DNA of 64,000 nucleotides from an uncultured Lachnospiraceae bacterium (lineage in GTDB: Bacteria > Bacillota > Clostridia > Lachnospirales > Lachnospiraceae): the NCBI GenBank assembly GCA_910577675.1, contig CAJTOR010000006.1, positions 1 through 64,000 on the forward strand, read 5' to 3'. The notes beneath the pieces were generated by a model. That model did no database searches, had not been told where the DNA came from, and was given only the letters and a program-made list of their open reading frames with translations. Positions 33,036 to 42,095 of this stretch are shown here, in pieces. The position numbers and the translations under genes are program-made. Positions within the stretch are counted from its first letter, which is position 1. Every line of letters begins with the position of its first letter.

Positions 33036-34910
33036 CTAAATCATGTCCGCCCCCGCCATGGTTTCCCGCACGAGTTTTGCGATGCTTTCTGCATCAAGCC
33101 CACAGGCTTTTCTTAATTCCGCCTGCGTCCCGTGCTCTATAAATCGGTTTGGCAAAGCAACCGGCAAAAATCTGCCGCCATAGCCCCCCGCTAAAAGTTT
33201 TCCCGCCACTTCCTCCCCCAGACCGCCTCTCATAACATTTTCCTCCAGGGTGACCACCATCGGGTAGGAAAGCGCATCCTTTAACATCCGGGCATCGAGC
33301 GGGGAGAGGAAACGCAAGTTGACAAGCGCCACATGTATTCCCTGCGCATCCAAAATACGAGCTGCCTCCTCCGCCTCCTTAACCATACTTCCCGCCGCAA
33401 GAAAAAGTACCTCCCCTTCCCGCCTGATCCACTCGCACTCCCCGAAGCGGATCGGAGCCCGAAAATCAGTCAGCTCTTTAAATGCCTCCCCCCTTGGATA
33501 GCGGATGGCAGTGGGCTCCGGGCAGGTCATACAAAATTCCAGCATATCCTTTAATTCCACCGCATTTTTCGGTGCCATAACCACAAGCCCCGGGATATGT
33601 GTCAGGTAGGAAATATCAAAAATCCCCTGGTGTGTTTCCCCGTCACTCCCTACAATCCCCGCCCGGTCTACCGCAAATGTTACCGCAAAATGGTTTAAGC
33701 AGACATCGTGCAGTATCTGGTCGTAAGCTCTTTGCAGGAAGGTGGAATACACTGCGAACACCGGGTGGTAGCCACCCGCTGCAAGCCCTGCTGCAAAACT
33801 TACGGCATGTTCCTCCGCAATCCCCACATCAAAGAAACGTTTCGGGTACTTTGCCTTAAACTCTGCAAGCCCCGTACCGTCCGGCATCGCCGCCGTGATC
33901 GCTACCAAATTGCGGTACTTTACGGCAAGTTCGTTCATCGTGTTGGCAAATACGTCCGTGTAGGTGTCGCCCTGCTTTTCCTTTAAACTCTTCCCCGTTT
34001 CCACATCAAATGCATCCACGCCGTGGAATTGCCCCGGGTCATGTTCTGCGCACTCATAGCCCTTGCCCTTCTTTGTTATAACATGCACAAGCACCGTGCC
34101 GTTCTTTCTTGATGCGGCTAAAAATGCCTCGTACATCTGTTGGATATTATGCCCGTCAATGGGACCCACATAGGTGATGTTCATCTCCTCAAAAATCATG
34201 CCCGGGATCATAAGCTGTTTTAGGGACGCTTTGGATCGTCTGATCTGGCGCACCAGTTTCTCACCAAAACACGGAATCTTTTCAAGCGTGTTTGCCACAT
34301 CATCTTTCAAGTCCTCATAGCGCGTGCTTGTGCGGATTTTTCCCAGATAACTTGCCATACCGCCGACATTTTTCGCGATGGACATTTCATTATCATTCAG
34401 GACAAGGATCAGGTTGCTCTTTAGCTGACCGGCATTGTTTAACCCCTCATATGCGAGCCCGCCCGTCATCGCCCCGTCCCCGATCACCGCGACAATCTTC
34501 TCCCTGCCGCCGCTTAACTCCCTTGCCCGCACAAGCCCGCAGGCTTCGGAGATCGAGTTGGAACTGTGCCCGGAATCAAACAGGTCGGTATTGCTCTCGC
34601 GCCGCTTTGGGAAACCGCTCATCCCGCCGTACTGGCGCAGCTTGTCAAACCCCTGTGCCCGCCCTGTCAGAATCTTGTGCACATAGCACTGGTGCCCGAC
34701 ATCCCAGATCAGTTTATCCTTTGGGAAATCAAGGAACAAATGAAGCGCCATCGTAAGCTCGACCACACCGAGATTTGATGCCAGATGCCCGCCGGTCCTG
34801 CTGACATGCGCTATCAGAAATTCCCGTATCTGCCCCGCTAATGCCTCGTACTCGGAAGGGCGCAGATTCCTTATATCATTCGCTTTTTTTATTTTTTCAA
34901 AGGTACGCAT
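33036..34910 (-). CDS. dxs: 1-deoxy-D-xylulose-5-phosphate synthase
   Basis: 624 residues, full length. It condenses pyruvate and glyceraldehyde 3-phosphate, the first step of the MEP isoprenoid pathway. ThDP-binding motif VIGDGAMTGGLAYEGLNNAG, N-terminal SRTGGHLASNLGVVELT, the DVGHQCYVHKILTGR segment, and the central transketolase domain with FAVDRAGIVGSDGETHQG. It lies 21 bases after ispA, so the MEP entry enzyme and the prenyl chain elongation enzyme are co-transcribed. Confidence 0.96.
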   Translation of the reverse strand: MRTFEKIKKANDIRNLRPSEYEALAGQIREFLIAHVSRTGGHLASNLGVVELTMALHLFLDFPKDKLIWDVGHQCYVHKILTGRAQGFDKLRQYGGMSGFPKRRESNTDLFDSGHSSNSISEACGLVRARELSGGREKIVAVIGDGAMTGGLAYEGLNNAGQLKSNLILVLNDNEMSIAKNVGGMASYLGKIRTSTRYEDLKDDVANTLEKIPCFGEKLVRQIRRSKASLKQLMIPGMIFEEMNITYVGPIDGHNIQQMYEAFLAASRKNGTVLVHVITKKGKGYECAEHDPGQFHGVDAFDVETGKSLKEKQGDTYTDVFANTMNELAVKYRNLVAITAAMPDGTGLAEFKAKYPKRFFDVGIAEEHAVSFAAGLAAGGYHPVFAVYSTFLQRAYDQILHDVCLNHFAVTFAVDRAGIVGSDGETHQGIFDISYLTHIPGLVVMAPKNAVELKDMLEFCMTCPEPTAIRYPRGEAFKELTDFRAPIRFGECEWIRREGEVLFLAAGSMVKEAEEAARILDAQGIHVALVNLRFLSPLDARMLKDALSYPMVVTLEENVMRGGLGEEVAGKLLAGGYGGRFLPVALPNRFIEHGTQAELRKACGLDAESIAKLVRETMAGADMI

Positions 34911-34931
34911 TTTTGCCTCTCAATCCATCGG

Positions 34932-35885
34932 TCAGCTTTCCCGCTCCGACAGCAATTCCACCAATCCAATCAAAAAATTTGCATCCCTCCCCCTCTTCTT
35001 ATCAAACTTTAGCAAAATCCGCACTGCCTCCCCCGTAAGCTGCTTTACCGCTTCTTTTGCTTCCTCCACCGAATGCATGGTCACATAAGTAGTCTTATTA
35101 TTTTTCTCATCGCTGTGTGTGGGCTTTCCAAGGACTTCGTCATTTCCAGTGACATCCAGGATATCATCCTGTATCTGGAATGCCATTCCGATTGCCCCGC
35201 CCATATTTTCAAGCAGTTTAACTTCCTCCTCCTTAATACCCGCTAACACCCCGCCGACCATAACAGCAGCCTCAAGCAGCGCCCCTGTCTTTAGGCGGTA
35301 AATAAAATCAAGTGTTCCTTCTTTAAGGGACTGCCCCGTCTTTTCCACATCCACGGACTGCCCGCCAAGCATCCCCCACAGTCCCGACTTTACTGACAAT
35401 ATGGAAAGTGCCTTCGCGCCCGCTAACACCCTTTTGGGTTCCCCCTCCTTTGCCAGCGCCGACGATGCTGTTTCAAAGGCGAGATTTAACAGCGCATCCC
35501 CCGCGAGAATTCCCATTGCCTCGCCGTACTTTGCATGGGTTGTAAGCTTTCCCCTGCGGTACATGTCATTATCCATTGCCGGGAGGTCATCATGTATCAG
35601 CGAGTAGGTGTGGATCATCTCAATCGCTGCCGCAAACGCTGCTACCAGCGGGTCTTCCATTCCGCCGCCACCGCACAAAATATTTGTTTCTATCAATAAA
35701 ATCGGACGCAGGCGCTTGCCCCCCGCATTCACACTGTAATTCACCGAGGAGATCACCGTGGCCTGCTCACCCCCCTCCTTTGGGAGAAACCCTGCTAACA
35801 GCCCATTTATATTTTCCGCCTTATTTTTCAAACTCTGTCCAATCCCATCCACCGGGGCGGTTTTCATATTCCCCTTTTCATCCAT
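34932..35885 (-). CDS. ispA: Polyprenyl (farnesyl) diphosphate synthase
   Basis: About 317 residues. All-helical trans-prenyltransferase with the first Asp-rich motif LIHDDLPAMDND and the second FQIQDDILDVTG; GGKRLRP and GEAMGILAGDALL are also present. It makes farnesyl diphosphate for undecaprenyl and quinone precursors. The start is uncertain: the strong site AAGGAGG lies 10 bases before ATG at 35885, while ATG at 35936 has no good site. It follows xseB in the usual clostridial order xseA, xseB, ispA, dxs. Confidence 0.92.
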   Translation of the reverse strand: MDEKGNMKTAPVDGIGQSLKNKAENINGLLAGFLPKEGGEQATVISSVNYSVNAGGKRLRPILLIETNILCGGGGMEDPLVAAFAAAIEMIHTYSLIHDDLPAMDNDMYRRGKLTTHAKYGEAMGILAGDALLNLAFETASSALAKEGEPKRVLAGAKALSILSVKSGLWGMLGGQSVDVEKTGQSLKEGTLDFIYRLKTGALLEAAVMVGGVLAGIKEEEVKLLENMGGAIGMAFQIQDDILDVTGNDEVLGKPTHSDEKNNKTTYVTMHSVEEAKEAVKQLTGEAVRILLKFDKKRGRDANFLIGLVELLSERES

Positions 35886-36032
35886 CCGTTCCATTCCTCC
35901 TTGCCCGGAGCTTATTTCCATATTTTCTCTGTCCATGGTATAATTACCAATTTTTTACATTTTATAACCAATATTAAAGGAAACTCATTAATTCCCCCTG
36001 TTCCCGCATTTCAGACGGGGCTTGCATTCTGC

Positions 36033-36266
36033 CTACACGCCCTCTTCCTCAAGCAGGATCAACTGTTTCTCCACCCGGTCAATGGAATCGTTGCACTGTT
36101 TGACAAGCTGCATCCCCCTCTGGTAGAGTGCAAAGGAAGCTTCAAGGCTGATATCTCCTTTTTCCAATTCACCCATCACCGTATCAAGTTCCGCAAACGC
36201 CTCCTCAAGTGTCTGCTGTTTTGGTGCCGCTTCCGCAGCGCTTTCCTGCTTCTTCCTTCCCGCCAT
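36033..36266 (-). CDS. xseB: Exodeoxyribonuclease VII small subunit
   Basis: 77 residues. Typical LEEAFAELDTVMGELEKGDI and SLEASFALYQRGMQL segments of the helical XseB. It binds the large subunit to give the exonuclease that degrades single-stranded DNA to oligonucleotides. The gene starts 62 bases inside the 3' end of xseA in another frame, which points to translational coupling. Confidence 0.93.
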   Translation of the reverse strand: MAGRKKQESAAEAAPKQQTLEEAFAELDTVMGELEKGDISLEASFALYQRGMQLVKQCNDSIDRVEKQLILLEEEGV

Positions 36267-37596
36267 CAGTAACCTCCTGCCTTTCTTTCCCGCCCTCTTT
36301 TTTTTCTTTTTGCACCGGTTTTGTTCCTGTTACCTTTGCTAAGATATCACCATCCCGCACGGTTACAATCAATTCCCCGCCTTTTTTTACATCCTTTACG
36401 GATACCACTCCCTTCCCGTCCGACGAAACGTAGGAATAACCCTGTGCAAACCGGGCAAGGGGTGATACTCCCTCAAGTCTTGCCGCCGCAATTTTAAGTC
36501 GCTCACGCTTTTTGTCAACCGCAGTCAAAATACCTTTTCTAAGCCGATCCGCCACATTAAAAAGACGTGCCCGCTCCCATTTTACAATCTCTTCCATCCG
36601 GCGCTCCAGGCGCTCTTTTCTGCTATTCAGCCCTTCTTTCTTTTGCGCCAGCCCCCTTGCCGGGTTTTCAAGGGCAAGCCTTTTTGCCCTTTCCCCGACT
36701 GCTTCCCGGTATCCCTGCACCGCGCCAGACATTGCCCGCGCCAGTCTTTCATGGCAGGAGGCAAGAAAATTATCGAGCGCCGCAATCTCATAGACTGCCA
36801 GCTCGGCAGCCGCCGACGGAGTGGGAGCGCGCAGATCCGCCACATAATCCACAAGCGTTATATCGGTTTCGTGCCCGACCCCGGAAACTACCGGTGCCAC
36901 GCAGGCATAGACGGCGCGCACCACTATCTCCTCGTTAAACGCCCACAGATCTTCGATCGAGCCTCCCCCCCGCGCCACGATAATCAGGTCAACGCCGTAC
37001 CGGTCAAGCTTTTTAATCCCCCTTACAACCGATTCCGCAGCTCCGAACCCCTGCACTTTAGCCGCAGCCAGATAGAGCTGTATATAAGGATTGCGCCGCC
37101 TTGCGATATTGCAGATATCCTGCAATGCCGCCCCCGTACCCGCAGTTACAACCCCGATTTTCTTAGGGAAGGGCGGGAGCGGTTTTTTGTGCTCCGCATC
37201 AAAGTACCCCGCATCCCGCAATTTCACTTTCATCTTCTCAAGGCGCTCGTAGAGCTGGCCTACTCCGTCAAGCACTATCTTTTGGGCGTAGAGCTGATAT
37301 TTCCCATCCCTCTCAAAGACCCTGATACTCCCCGACGCAATAACCCCATCCCCCTCGCGCATTCTGAAAGTAAGCCCCGCACGCGCGCCCGCAAACATAA
37401 CGCAGGCGATCTGGCTTGTCCCATCCTTTAACGTAAAATAGATATGCCCCGAGGTATGATACTTGCAGTTCGAAACCTCACCCTTGATTGAAACCCGGTT
37501 CAGGAGCATATCTTTTTCAAATATATTTTTAATGTAACCGGTCACCTGTGACACGGTATAAGCTTCTTTTTGTGACAATGTGCCAAATTCCCCCAT
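36205..37596 (-). CDS. xseA: Exodeoxyribonuclease VII large subunit
   Basis: 463 residues. N-terminal OB fold (SIKGEVSNCKYHTSGHIYFT), catalytic domain with PKKIGVVTAGTGAALQDI, the active-site segment IIVARGGGSIEDLWAFN and VSGVGHETDITLVDYVADLR, then a coiled coil. The last 30 residues are a low-complexity tail rich in Lys, Glu and Gly, present because this stretch also encodes the xseB start. It follows nusB by 11 bases. Confidence 0.95.
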   Translation of the reverse strand: MGEFGTLSQKEAYTVSQVTGYIKNIFEKDMLLNRVSIKGEVSNCKYHTSGHIYFTLKDGTSQIACVMFAGARAGLTFRMREGDGVIASGSIRVFERDGKYQLYAQKIVLDGVGQLYERLEKMKVKLRDAGYFDAEHKKPLPPFPKKIGVVTAGTGAALQDICNIARRRNPYIQLYLAAAKVQGFGAAESVVRGIKKLDRYGVDLIIVARGGGSIEDLWAFNEEIVVRAVYACVAPVVSGVGHETDITLVDYVADLRAPTPSAAAELAVYEIAALDNFLASCHERLARAMSGAVQGYREAVGERAKRLALENPARGLAQKKEGLNSRKERLERRMEEIVKWERARLFNVADRLRKGILTAVDKKRERLKIAAARLEGVSPLARFAQGYSYVSSDGKGVVSVKDVKKGGELIVTVRDGDILAKVTGTKPVQKEKKEGGKERQEVTDGGKEEAGKRCGSGTKTADT

Positions 37597-37607
37597 CTGC
37601 CGTCACT

Positions 37608-38012
37608 TCATTCCCGCGCAAGTTTTGCCAACACACCGTTGACAAAACCATAGGAGGCATCCCCGCCAAATTTTTTTGCGAGCTCAACCGCCTCGTTGAT
37701 CGCCACTTTCCCCGGGATTTCCTCATCGCAATTCATCTCAAATACCGCGAGCCGCAGCAGGGAAAGCTCCACCTTCCCCATGCGGCTTAATTTCCATCCG
37801 CTGGTCGCCTCAGCAAGAAGTGCATCGATCGTCCCATAGTTTTCCCTCACGCGCGCAAAGCGCCCCACAATATATTCAATCTCTTCCTCGGAGGCGCTTT
37901 CCACAAAGTTTTCAAAATAAAGCCCGTTCTGTGCTTCCACTTCCGCCGCGTCGTAAAATTCCCCCTGGAACAAAAGTACAAATACATGTTCCCTGATTTC
38001 CCGTCTGGTCAT
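37608..38012 (-). CDS. nusB: Transcription antitermination protein NusB
   Basis: 134 residues. Starts MTRREIREHVFVLLFQGEFY, and the C-terminal half has VAINEAVELAKKFGGDASYGFVNGVL, the conserved NusB region. It works with NusE in rRNA antitermination. ATG at 38012 gives the family's normal N-terminus; AAGG precedes it closely. Located between the Asp23 gene and xseA. Confidence 0.94.
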   Translation of the reverse strand: MTRREIREHVFVLLFQGEFYDAAEVEAQNGLYFENFVESASEEEIEYIVGRFARVRENYGTIDALLAEATSGWKLSRMGKVELSLLRLAVFEMNCDEEIPGKVAINEAVELAKKFGGDASYGFVNGVLAKLARE

Positions 38013-38037
38013 TTCCTTACCATGCCCTTCCCTTTCG

Positions 38038-38427
38038 TTACTTGCTCTTCTCCGTTTCCACGCCGACAATCCGGATATTGACACTTTCCACATCAAGCCC
38101 CGTCATATTTTCAATCGCTGTCTTAACGCGGTCCTGGATCGCGTTGCAGGTCTTTGGGATGCTGTAGCCATAGCGCATAATCACCGAAAGTTCCGCATGT
38201 ACCTTCCCGCGCATCAGCTCAATTTTGACACCTTTTGACAGATTCTTCACCCCGAGTTTTCCCACTATCTCATTTGTCAGGTTCCCCTGCATGGAAGCCA
38301 CACCTTCCACCTCGGTTGTCGCAAGCCCCGCGATGGTCGCAACCACATCGTCCGCAATCTTTACCTCGCCGATCTGGCTTTCCGTTTCCATTGTATATCC
38401 GTTCTGATTCTCGTTTTCCTTGCTCAT
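38038..38427 (-). CDS. Asp23/Gls24-family protein
   Basis: 129 residues. The Asp23 domain is clear: IADDVVATIAGLATTEVEGV, GKLGVKNLSKGVKIE, and the C-terminal VNIRIVGVE. These proteins accumulate in the cytoplasm, often at the membrane through a partner, and relate to cell-envelope homeostasis. It lies between spoIIIAH and nusB, the common clostridial place. ATG follows AGGAGG. A block of short AT-rich repeats (38529-38617) lies upstream. Confidence 0.93.
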   Translation of the reverse strand: MSKENENQNGYTMETESQIGEVKIADDVVATIAGLATTEVEGVASMQGNLTNEIVGKLGVKNLSKGVKIELMRGKVHAELSVIMRYGYSIPKTCNAIQDRVKTAIENMTGLDVESVNIRIVGVETEKSK

Positions 38428-38528
38428 TTTATTACCTCCTGCTACTTTGGTTCCTCCAAAACATGGCGTTTTACAAAGTCATATCCATTCTTTTCTTTAT
38501 TATACCAAAGAAGCATTGGGAATGTAAA

Positions 38529-38617
38529 GGGAAATTTCAAATGGAAATTTCCCTTCAGAAATTTCAAATGGAAATTTCAAATGGAAACTTCCCTACGGAA
38601 TTTCTAATGGAAATTTC
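38529..38617. repeat. Short AT-rich inverted/tandem repeats upstream of the Asp23 gene
   Basis: The core GAAATTTC with a CATTT or AAATG linker recurs about six times. The left part is a perfect inverted repeat GGGAAATTTC / GAAATTTCCC (38529-38553), followed by partial copies with CCTTCAG and CCTACGG inserts. It lies between the stop of spoIIIAH (upstream) and the Asp23 start. It may be a local expansion of one hairpin; no T tract follows. Confidence 0.7.
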
Positions 38618-38638
38618 GATTTAACATATTTTATTTTG

Positions 38639-39532
38639 TTATTCTTCCATGATTACGGTGGTGATTACTATTCCGTCTGCGCCGATTCCGGTTTTCCGGC
38701 TTACGATGTCCTCGATCTGCGCTATTTGCTGTTCTGTGATGCTCTCGGCATTTACCACCACATCAACTTCACTCTCCAAAAGCGTGACAACAACCCCGCT
38801 GTAGCCTTTTGCTTCTAGCAGGATCTCCGCTGCATTTTCACATTCAGCGCGCGCAGTCAACGCAATGATCTCATCAATCGCCTGCTGTTTGAGTTCGTCC
38901 GCCACAGCGCTGTCCGAAACTACGGACATCAGGAGTTCCTTATTTTTTGCCCTCATCTGCTCCCTGGTTAGCTTTGCATTGGAAAAAAAGCCGTTTTCGA
39001 TGGTTACGCTTGTAAAAACCGCTTCGCCCGGCACTTCGCCGCCATCCGTCTGAGTGCTTTCCCCATCCTCCGTTTTCTTATCCCCTTCCTCTTTCTCTCC
39101 ATCACCCGTTTTGCCACCGGTTTCCTTATCTACATCCTTGCTCTCCTCTTTCCCTGTTTCCCCTTTATCCGCACTGCTATCTTTTGAATCTTCCTTATCC
39201 TTCCCATCTTTTTCTACATCTTTCTGGTCGGATACACTGTTACTGTCCACCTCGTCGCTCCCGTCCGTCTTTTCTGCTGCCACCCGGTTTTCCTTTAGTA
39301 CCATCTCCCCATTATCCGACATCTGGTAGGTAAAATAGGTGTCTTCCCCCAGGTCTTCCGCCGACAAATCACCGTAATCCTCGCTGTCCGTGTAGGAATT
39401 ACCCGCTGTCAGCTTCGCTTCATTCTCCTCCTCTTTCTCGGCATCTTTTGCAAAATTCAGATATCCTACCACCGCAATCATGATGGCAAGAGCCGTGATG
39501 ATAATCTGATTCTTCTTAAATATCGCTTTCAT
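38639..39532 (-). CDS. spoIIIAH: Stage III sporulation protein AH
   Basis: 297 residues. One N-terminal membrane segment (IIITALAIMIAVVGYLNF), then a long linker of roughly 130 residues very rich in Glu, Lys, Asp and Ser (for example KDKEDSKDSSADKGE), and the C-terminal ring-building domain with EQMRAKNKELLMSVVSD and GYSGVVVTLLESEVDVVV. SpoIIIAH in the mother cell binds SpoIIQ of the forespore to form the feeding-channel ring. The linker is longer than in the B. subtilis protein (about 218 residues in total). Confidence 0.93.
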   Translation of the reverse strand: MKAIFKKNQIIITALAIMIAVVGYLNFAKDAEKEEENEAKLTAGNSYTDSEDYGDLSAEDLGEDTYFTYQMSDNGEMVLKENRVAAEKTDGSDEVDSNSVSDQKDVEKDGKDKEDSKDSSADKGETGKEESKDVDKETGGKTGDGEKEEGDKKTEDGESTQTDGGEVPGEAVFTSVTIENGFFSNAKLTREQMRAKNKELLMSVVSDSAVADELKQQAIDEIIALTARAECENAAEILLEAKGYSGVVVTLLESEVDVVVNAESITEQQIAQIEDIVSRKTGIGADGIVITTVIMEE

Positions 39533-39553
39533 TATGTAGTCCCCTTTCTAAAC

Positions 39554-40114
39554 CTATTTCATTTCCAATACCACAATCCTATGCGCCGGCACATTAAATA
39601 GTGCTTCCGCTGCAGAAACAATGTCCATCACAATGTTTTTATCCGCGCCGCCCTCACAGACAATAAGCACACCTGCCACCTGTGCGGTGTATTCCTTTGT
39701 CACAAAAGGGATTTCACTATTCTCATATACTGTTTCCTCCTCCTTTTCCGAAGTGGTGCTAACCCTGCTGCCGCCCGCACCGTCCACCTCATTGAGGGAC
39801 TGGGTGCCTGTTTTCTGGTCTTTCAGCACAATTCTTTCCCCCTGGTCTGCAAGCGTGATCATGACTTCCGCCTTCCCCACGCCCTTGATATGGGAAAGCA
39901 GTTCTTTTAACCGCCCCTCGAGTTCCGCCACGCTGTTATCGGCTATTTCCTGTGACGGCTCCTTAACCGGTTCTGGCATCTCCTCCTTTTCTTTTTTACC
40001 GCTCCCTGCCGCTATGGAGAGCGCAAACAGCCCCGCGGCCAACAGAAGAAGCCAAAGGTTTCTCGTTCCAAGCCCCGCGCGCAGTGCTTTCAACTTTTCT
40101 TTCCACGGCAACAT
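39554..40114 (-). CDS. spoIIIAG: Stage III sporulation protein AG
   Basis: 186 residues. Membrane segment near residues 20-37 (LWLLLLAAGLFALSIAAG) and the ring-building domain LKELLSHIKGVGKAEVMITL, with the C-terminal AAEALFNVPAHRIVVLEMK. Oligomerises into a large ring of the SpoIIIA-SpoIIQ channel. It follows spoIIIAF by one base and precedes spoIIIAH by 21 bases. Confidence 0.94.
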   Translation of the reverse strand: MLPWKEKLKALRAGLGTRNLWLLLLAAGLFALSIAAGSGKKEKEEMPEPVKEPSQEIADNSVAELEGRLKELLSHIKGVGKAEVMITLADQGERIVLKDQKTGTQSLNEVDGAGGSRVSTTSEKEEETVYENSEIPFVTKEYTAQVAGVLIVCEGGADKNIVMDIVSAAEALFNVPAHRIVVLEMK

Positions 40115-40115
40115 G

Positions 40116-40697
40116 CTACTCCTCCTTAATCACATTTATATGCGTTATATCCATATCATAGAAGTCCGCAATCCGCTTCCGCGCCACAAATTCCACGACG
40201 GAATCCCCATCCGGCTCCCCGCCATCTTCCCCATCGAGATTTATAATAATTTCTGTTATGGAAATTTTTTCCATATCCTTTTCTGTCCCGCCCTCTTCTT
40301 TTTCCTCTTCCACCCACACACTCATCCCCTCAATTACTCCGTCCGAAAGCCAGAACTGCACTTTTTTTACGGTGAGCGAAAGTCCCTGTAACAATTCGTC
40401 AAGCTGCTTTTTTACGGTTGTTTCATATTCCGCAAGAACCCCGTCCCGCCAGGCTCCCTCCCCCTCGATTTTTTCCGGCATAAACTCTATCCTTAGCTGC
40501 GCTTCCCGAAACATCTTTGCAAAATCAAGCCCCGAGAATTTTTTTAACAGCGGGGAGGCAACTAAGAACATCAGGCAAAGCCCCACTGCAAGTTTTAAAT
40601 ATTTGCGGTATTTTTCGTTTGCCAGCCGGGTCAAGAGTTCCGTTACCAGAAGGAATACAATAATCTGCCTCATCCAGCCATACAGCCCGCTTAACAT
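40116..40697 (-). CDS. spoIIIAF: Stage III sporulation protein AF
   Basis: 193 residues. Two N-terminal membrane segments (IIVFLLVTELLTRLA and LAVGLCLMFLVASPLL), then a soluble domain ending near FYDMDITHINVIKEE. ATG at 40697 follows AGGAGG; the frame is open for another 85 codons upstream, but those lie in the structured repeat (40714-40846) and are Arg-rich nonsense. In other genomes spoIIIAE and spoIIIAF are nearly contiguous; here the repeat element separates them by 157 bases. Confidence 0.92.
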   Translation of the reverse strand: MLSGLYGWMRQIIVFLLVTELLTRLANEKYRKYLKLAVGLCLMFLVASPLLKKFSGLDFAKMFREAQLRIEFMPEKIEGEGAWRDGVLAEYETTVKKQLDELLQGLSLTVKKVQFWLSDGVIEGMSVWVEEEKEEGGTEKDMEKISITEIIINLDGEDGGEPDGDSVVEFVARKRIADFYDMDITHINVIKEE

Positions 40698-40713
40698 CCC
40701 CCACCTCCTATTT

Positions 40714-40846
40714 TTAGTTCCGCAGTGCCCTGTAACTCGCCCCCTACCCGGAAGAGCTTCCCTTCGCTCCGCTACAGCAACCTCTTCCCGTCTCCTTACA
40801 CGCCACTGCTGTTTTTTAGTTCCGCAGTGCCCTGTAACTCGCCTTC
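40714..40846 (-). repeat. Structured repeat of the GCGGAACTAA family inside the spoIIIA operon
   Basis: TTAGTTCCGC (plus strand) occurs at 40714 and 40816, 102 bases apart, followed both times by AGTGCCCTGTAACTCGCC. Between them are an outer stem (GCAGTG / CACTGC plus TGTAA / TTACA), an inner hairpin (GGAAGAG / CTCTTCC) and a C-rich CCCCCTACCC. On the minus strand the element starts shortly after the spoIIIAE stop and ends GCGGAACTAAAAATAGGAGG, so its last motif runs into the spoIIIAF ribosome binding site. It shares boundary motif, architecture and the C-rich block with 61407-61616. Confidence 0.8.
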
Positions 40847-40854
40847 TTATCTTC

Positions 40855-42030
40855 TTATGAAGTGGCGCGCAGGAGTACTGCGAAGATAAGCAGAAAGAGC
40901 ACTGCACCTGCAAAGAGAGTTTGAAAAAGCATTGTGATGCCCTCCGCCGCATCAGTCAGGCAATTCACAATCCTCCGGTCCGCCACGGGCTCCACCGCCG
41001 CGGCTCCCGCACGGTAGCAGACACTGGCAAGAAGCACGCGGCCAAGCGGGATAATACAGATTAAAACAACAACGATCATTCCTCCCGTACCGACTGCGTT
41101 TTTAATAATATTCCCAGCGCCAAAAACTGTTTCCGCCACCCCTCTGAAAAGATTCCCAAGCCCCGGGATCATCTGCGATACCTTTAAGACCGACCCCCTC
41201 TTTAGCGCGTCGATAGCGGGCGTTACCAGTCCTAGCAATGTGCTTGCGGCAGCCACGATGGAAAGGGCAAACTTTAAGAAAAACCTCACGCCCTTTGCCA
41301 AAAGCTGCGCTGTTTTTCCGAGCGGTTCTTCCTTAGCCAGGTGGTTTGCCAGAACCGTCATCATATAGATGTGGATAACCGGAAGCAGAATGGAAACCAG
41401 AAAATAATCCACTGCCGCAAGCAGCATAAACAGCACTGCTGCCGCGGACTGCGAGGTAATACTCCCGGTTGCAAATGCGATAGTACCGCAAAAAACAGGG
41501 ATTAGCACCTTCATAAACCCAAGCAGGGTGTTTAGTGTATCCTCCGCCACGCCGCTCATCGAAAGATAACCCGATGCCAGCATGGAAAACAAAAGCAGGT
41601 AGGAAACATAATAACCGCTCTCCGCCACCTGCCCGTCCCGAAACGCTTTCGCAAAGCCGTTAAACACCGAGGTTAAAAGCACCAGCGCAATCAACTGTAC
41701 AAAATCCCGTCTAAGCCCCTCCACCTGCCCCACCATCCCACGCGACACTGTTCTTACAAAATCCGAAAATGAAAATGCCGTTTCCCCGGAAAGCACTGCG
41801 CGGATATAGTCGGTCAGGCTGAATTTTTCCGCATGGAGAATCTGTTGTACCCTTTGCTCAAGCGCCGCATACTCCTCTCCTCCCATCAGCTCCTTAACAT
41901 ATTCCTCCCCCGCCTGCGATCCATTTACAATTATTTCCTTCCCATAAAAAATAAAGAAGAACAGACAGAAGCTAAATAATACTGCAGTGCATATTAATAA
42001 TCCCCTTCTTTCCGAATTCCGCTCTCCCAT
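40855..42030 (-). CDS. spoIIIAE: Stage III sporulation protein AE
   Basis: 391 residues. A polytopic membrane protein with an N-terminal signal/anchor (LLICTAVLFSFCLFFFIF), a soluble loop, then about seven hydrophobic segments and the conserved VTPAIDALKRGSVLKVSQMI and GLGNLFRGVAETVFGAGN regions. It is a channel-related component of the SpoIIIA complex. About 65 bases separate it from spoIIIAD. The structured repeat follows its stop codon. Confidence 0.94.
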   Translation of the reverse strand: MGERNSERRGLLICTAVLFSFCLFFFIFYGKEIIVNGSQAGEEYVKELMGGEEYAALEQRVQQILHAEKFSLTDYIRAVLSGETAFSFSDFVRTVSRGMVGQVEGLRRDFVQLIALVLLTSVFNGFAKAFRDGQVAESGYYVSYLLLFSMLASGYLSMSGVAEDTLNTLLGFMKVLIPVFCGTIAFATGSITSQSAAAVLFMLLAAVDYFLVSILLPVIHIYMMTVLANHLAKEEPLGKTAQLLAKGVRFFLKFALSIVAAASTLLGLVTPAIDALKRGSVLKVSQMIPGLGNLFRGVAETVFGAGNIIKNAVGTGGMIVVVLICIIPLGRVLLASVCYRAGAAAVEPVADRRIVNCLTDAAEGITMLFQTLFAGAVLFLLIFAVLLRATS

Positions 42031-42095
42031 CTCCCCCTCCTTCTTCCCAACCGCTTACGCCAAACCTAAAAGAGCTTTCGCGCCCAAAACAAAAA

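Noticed and set aside
40698..40952. 85-codon N-terminal extension of spoIIIAF
   Set aside because: It overlaps the spoIIIAE end and the structured repeat, is Arg-rich, and repeats VTGHCGTK because of the DNA repeat; the good ribosome binding site is at 40697.
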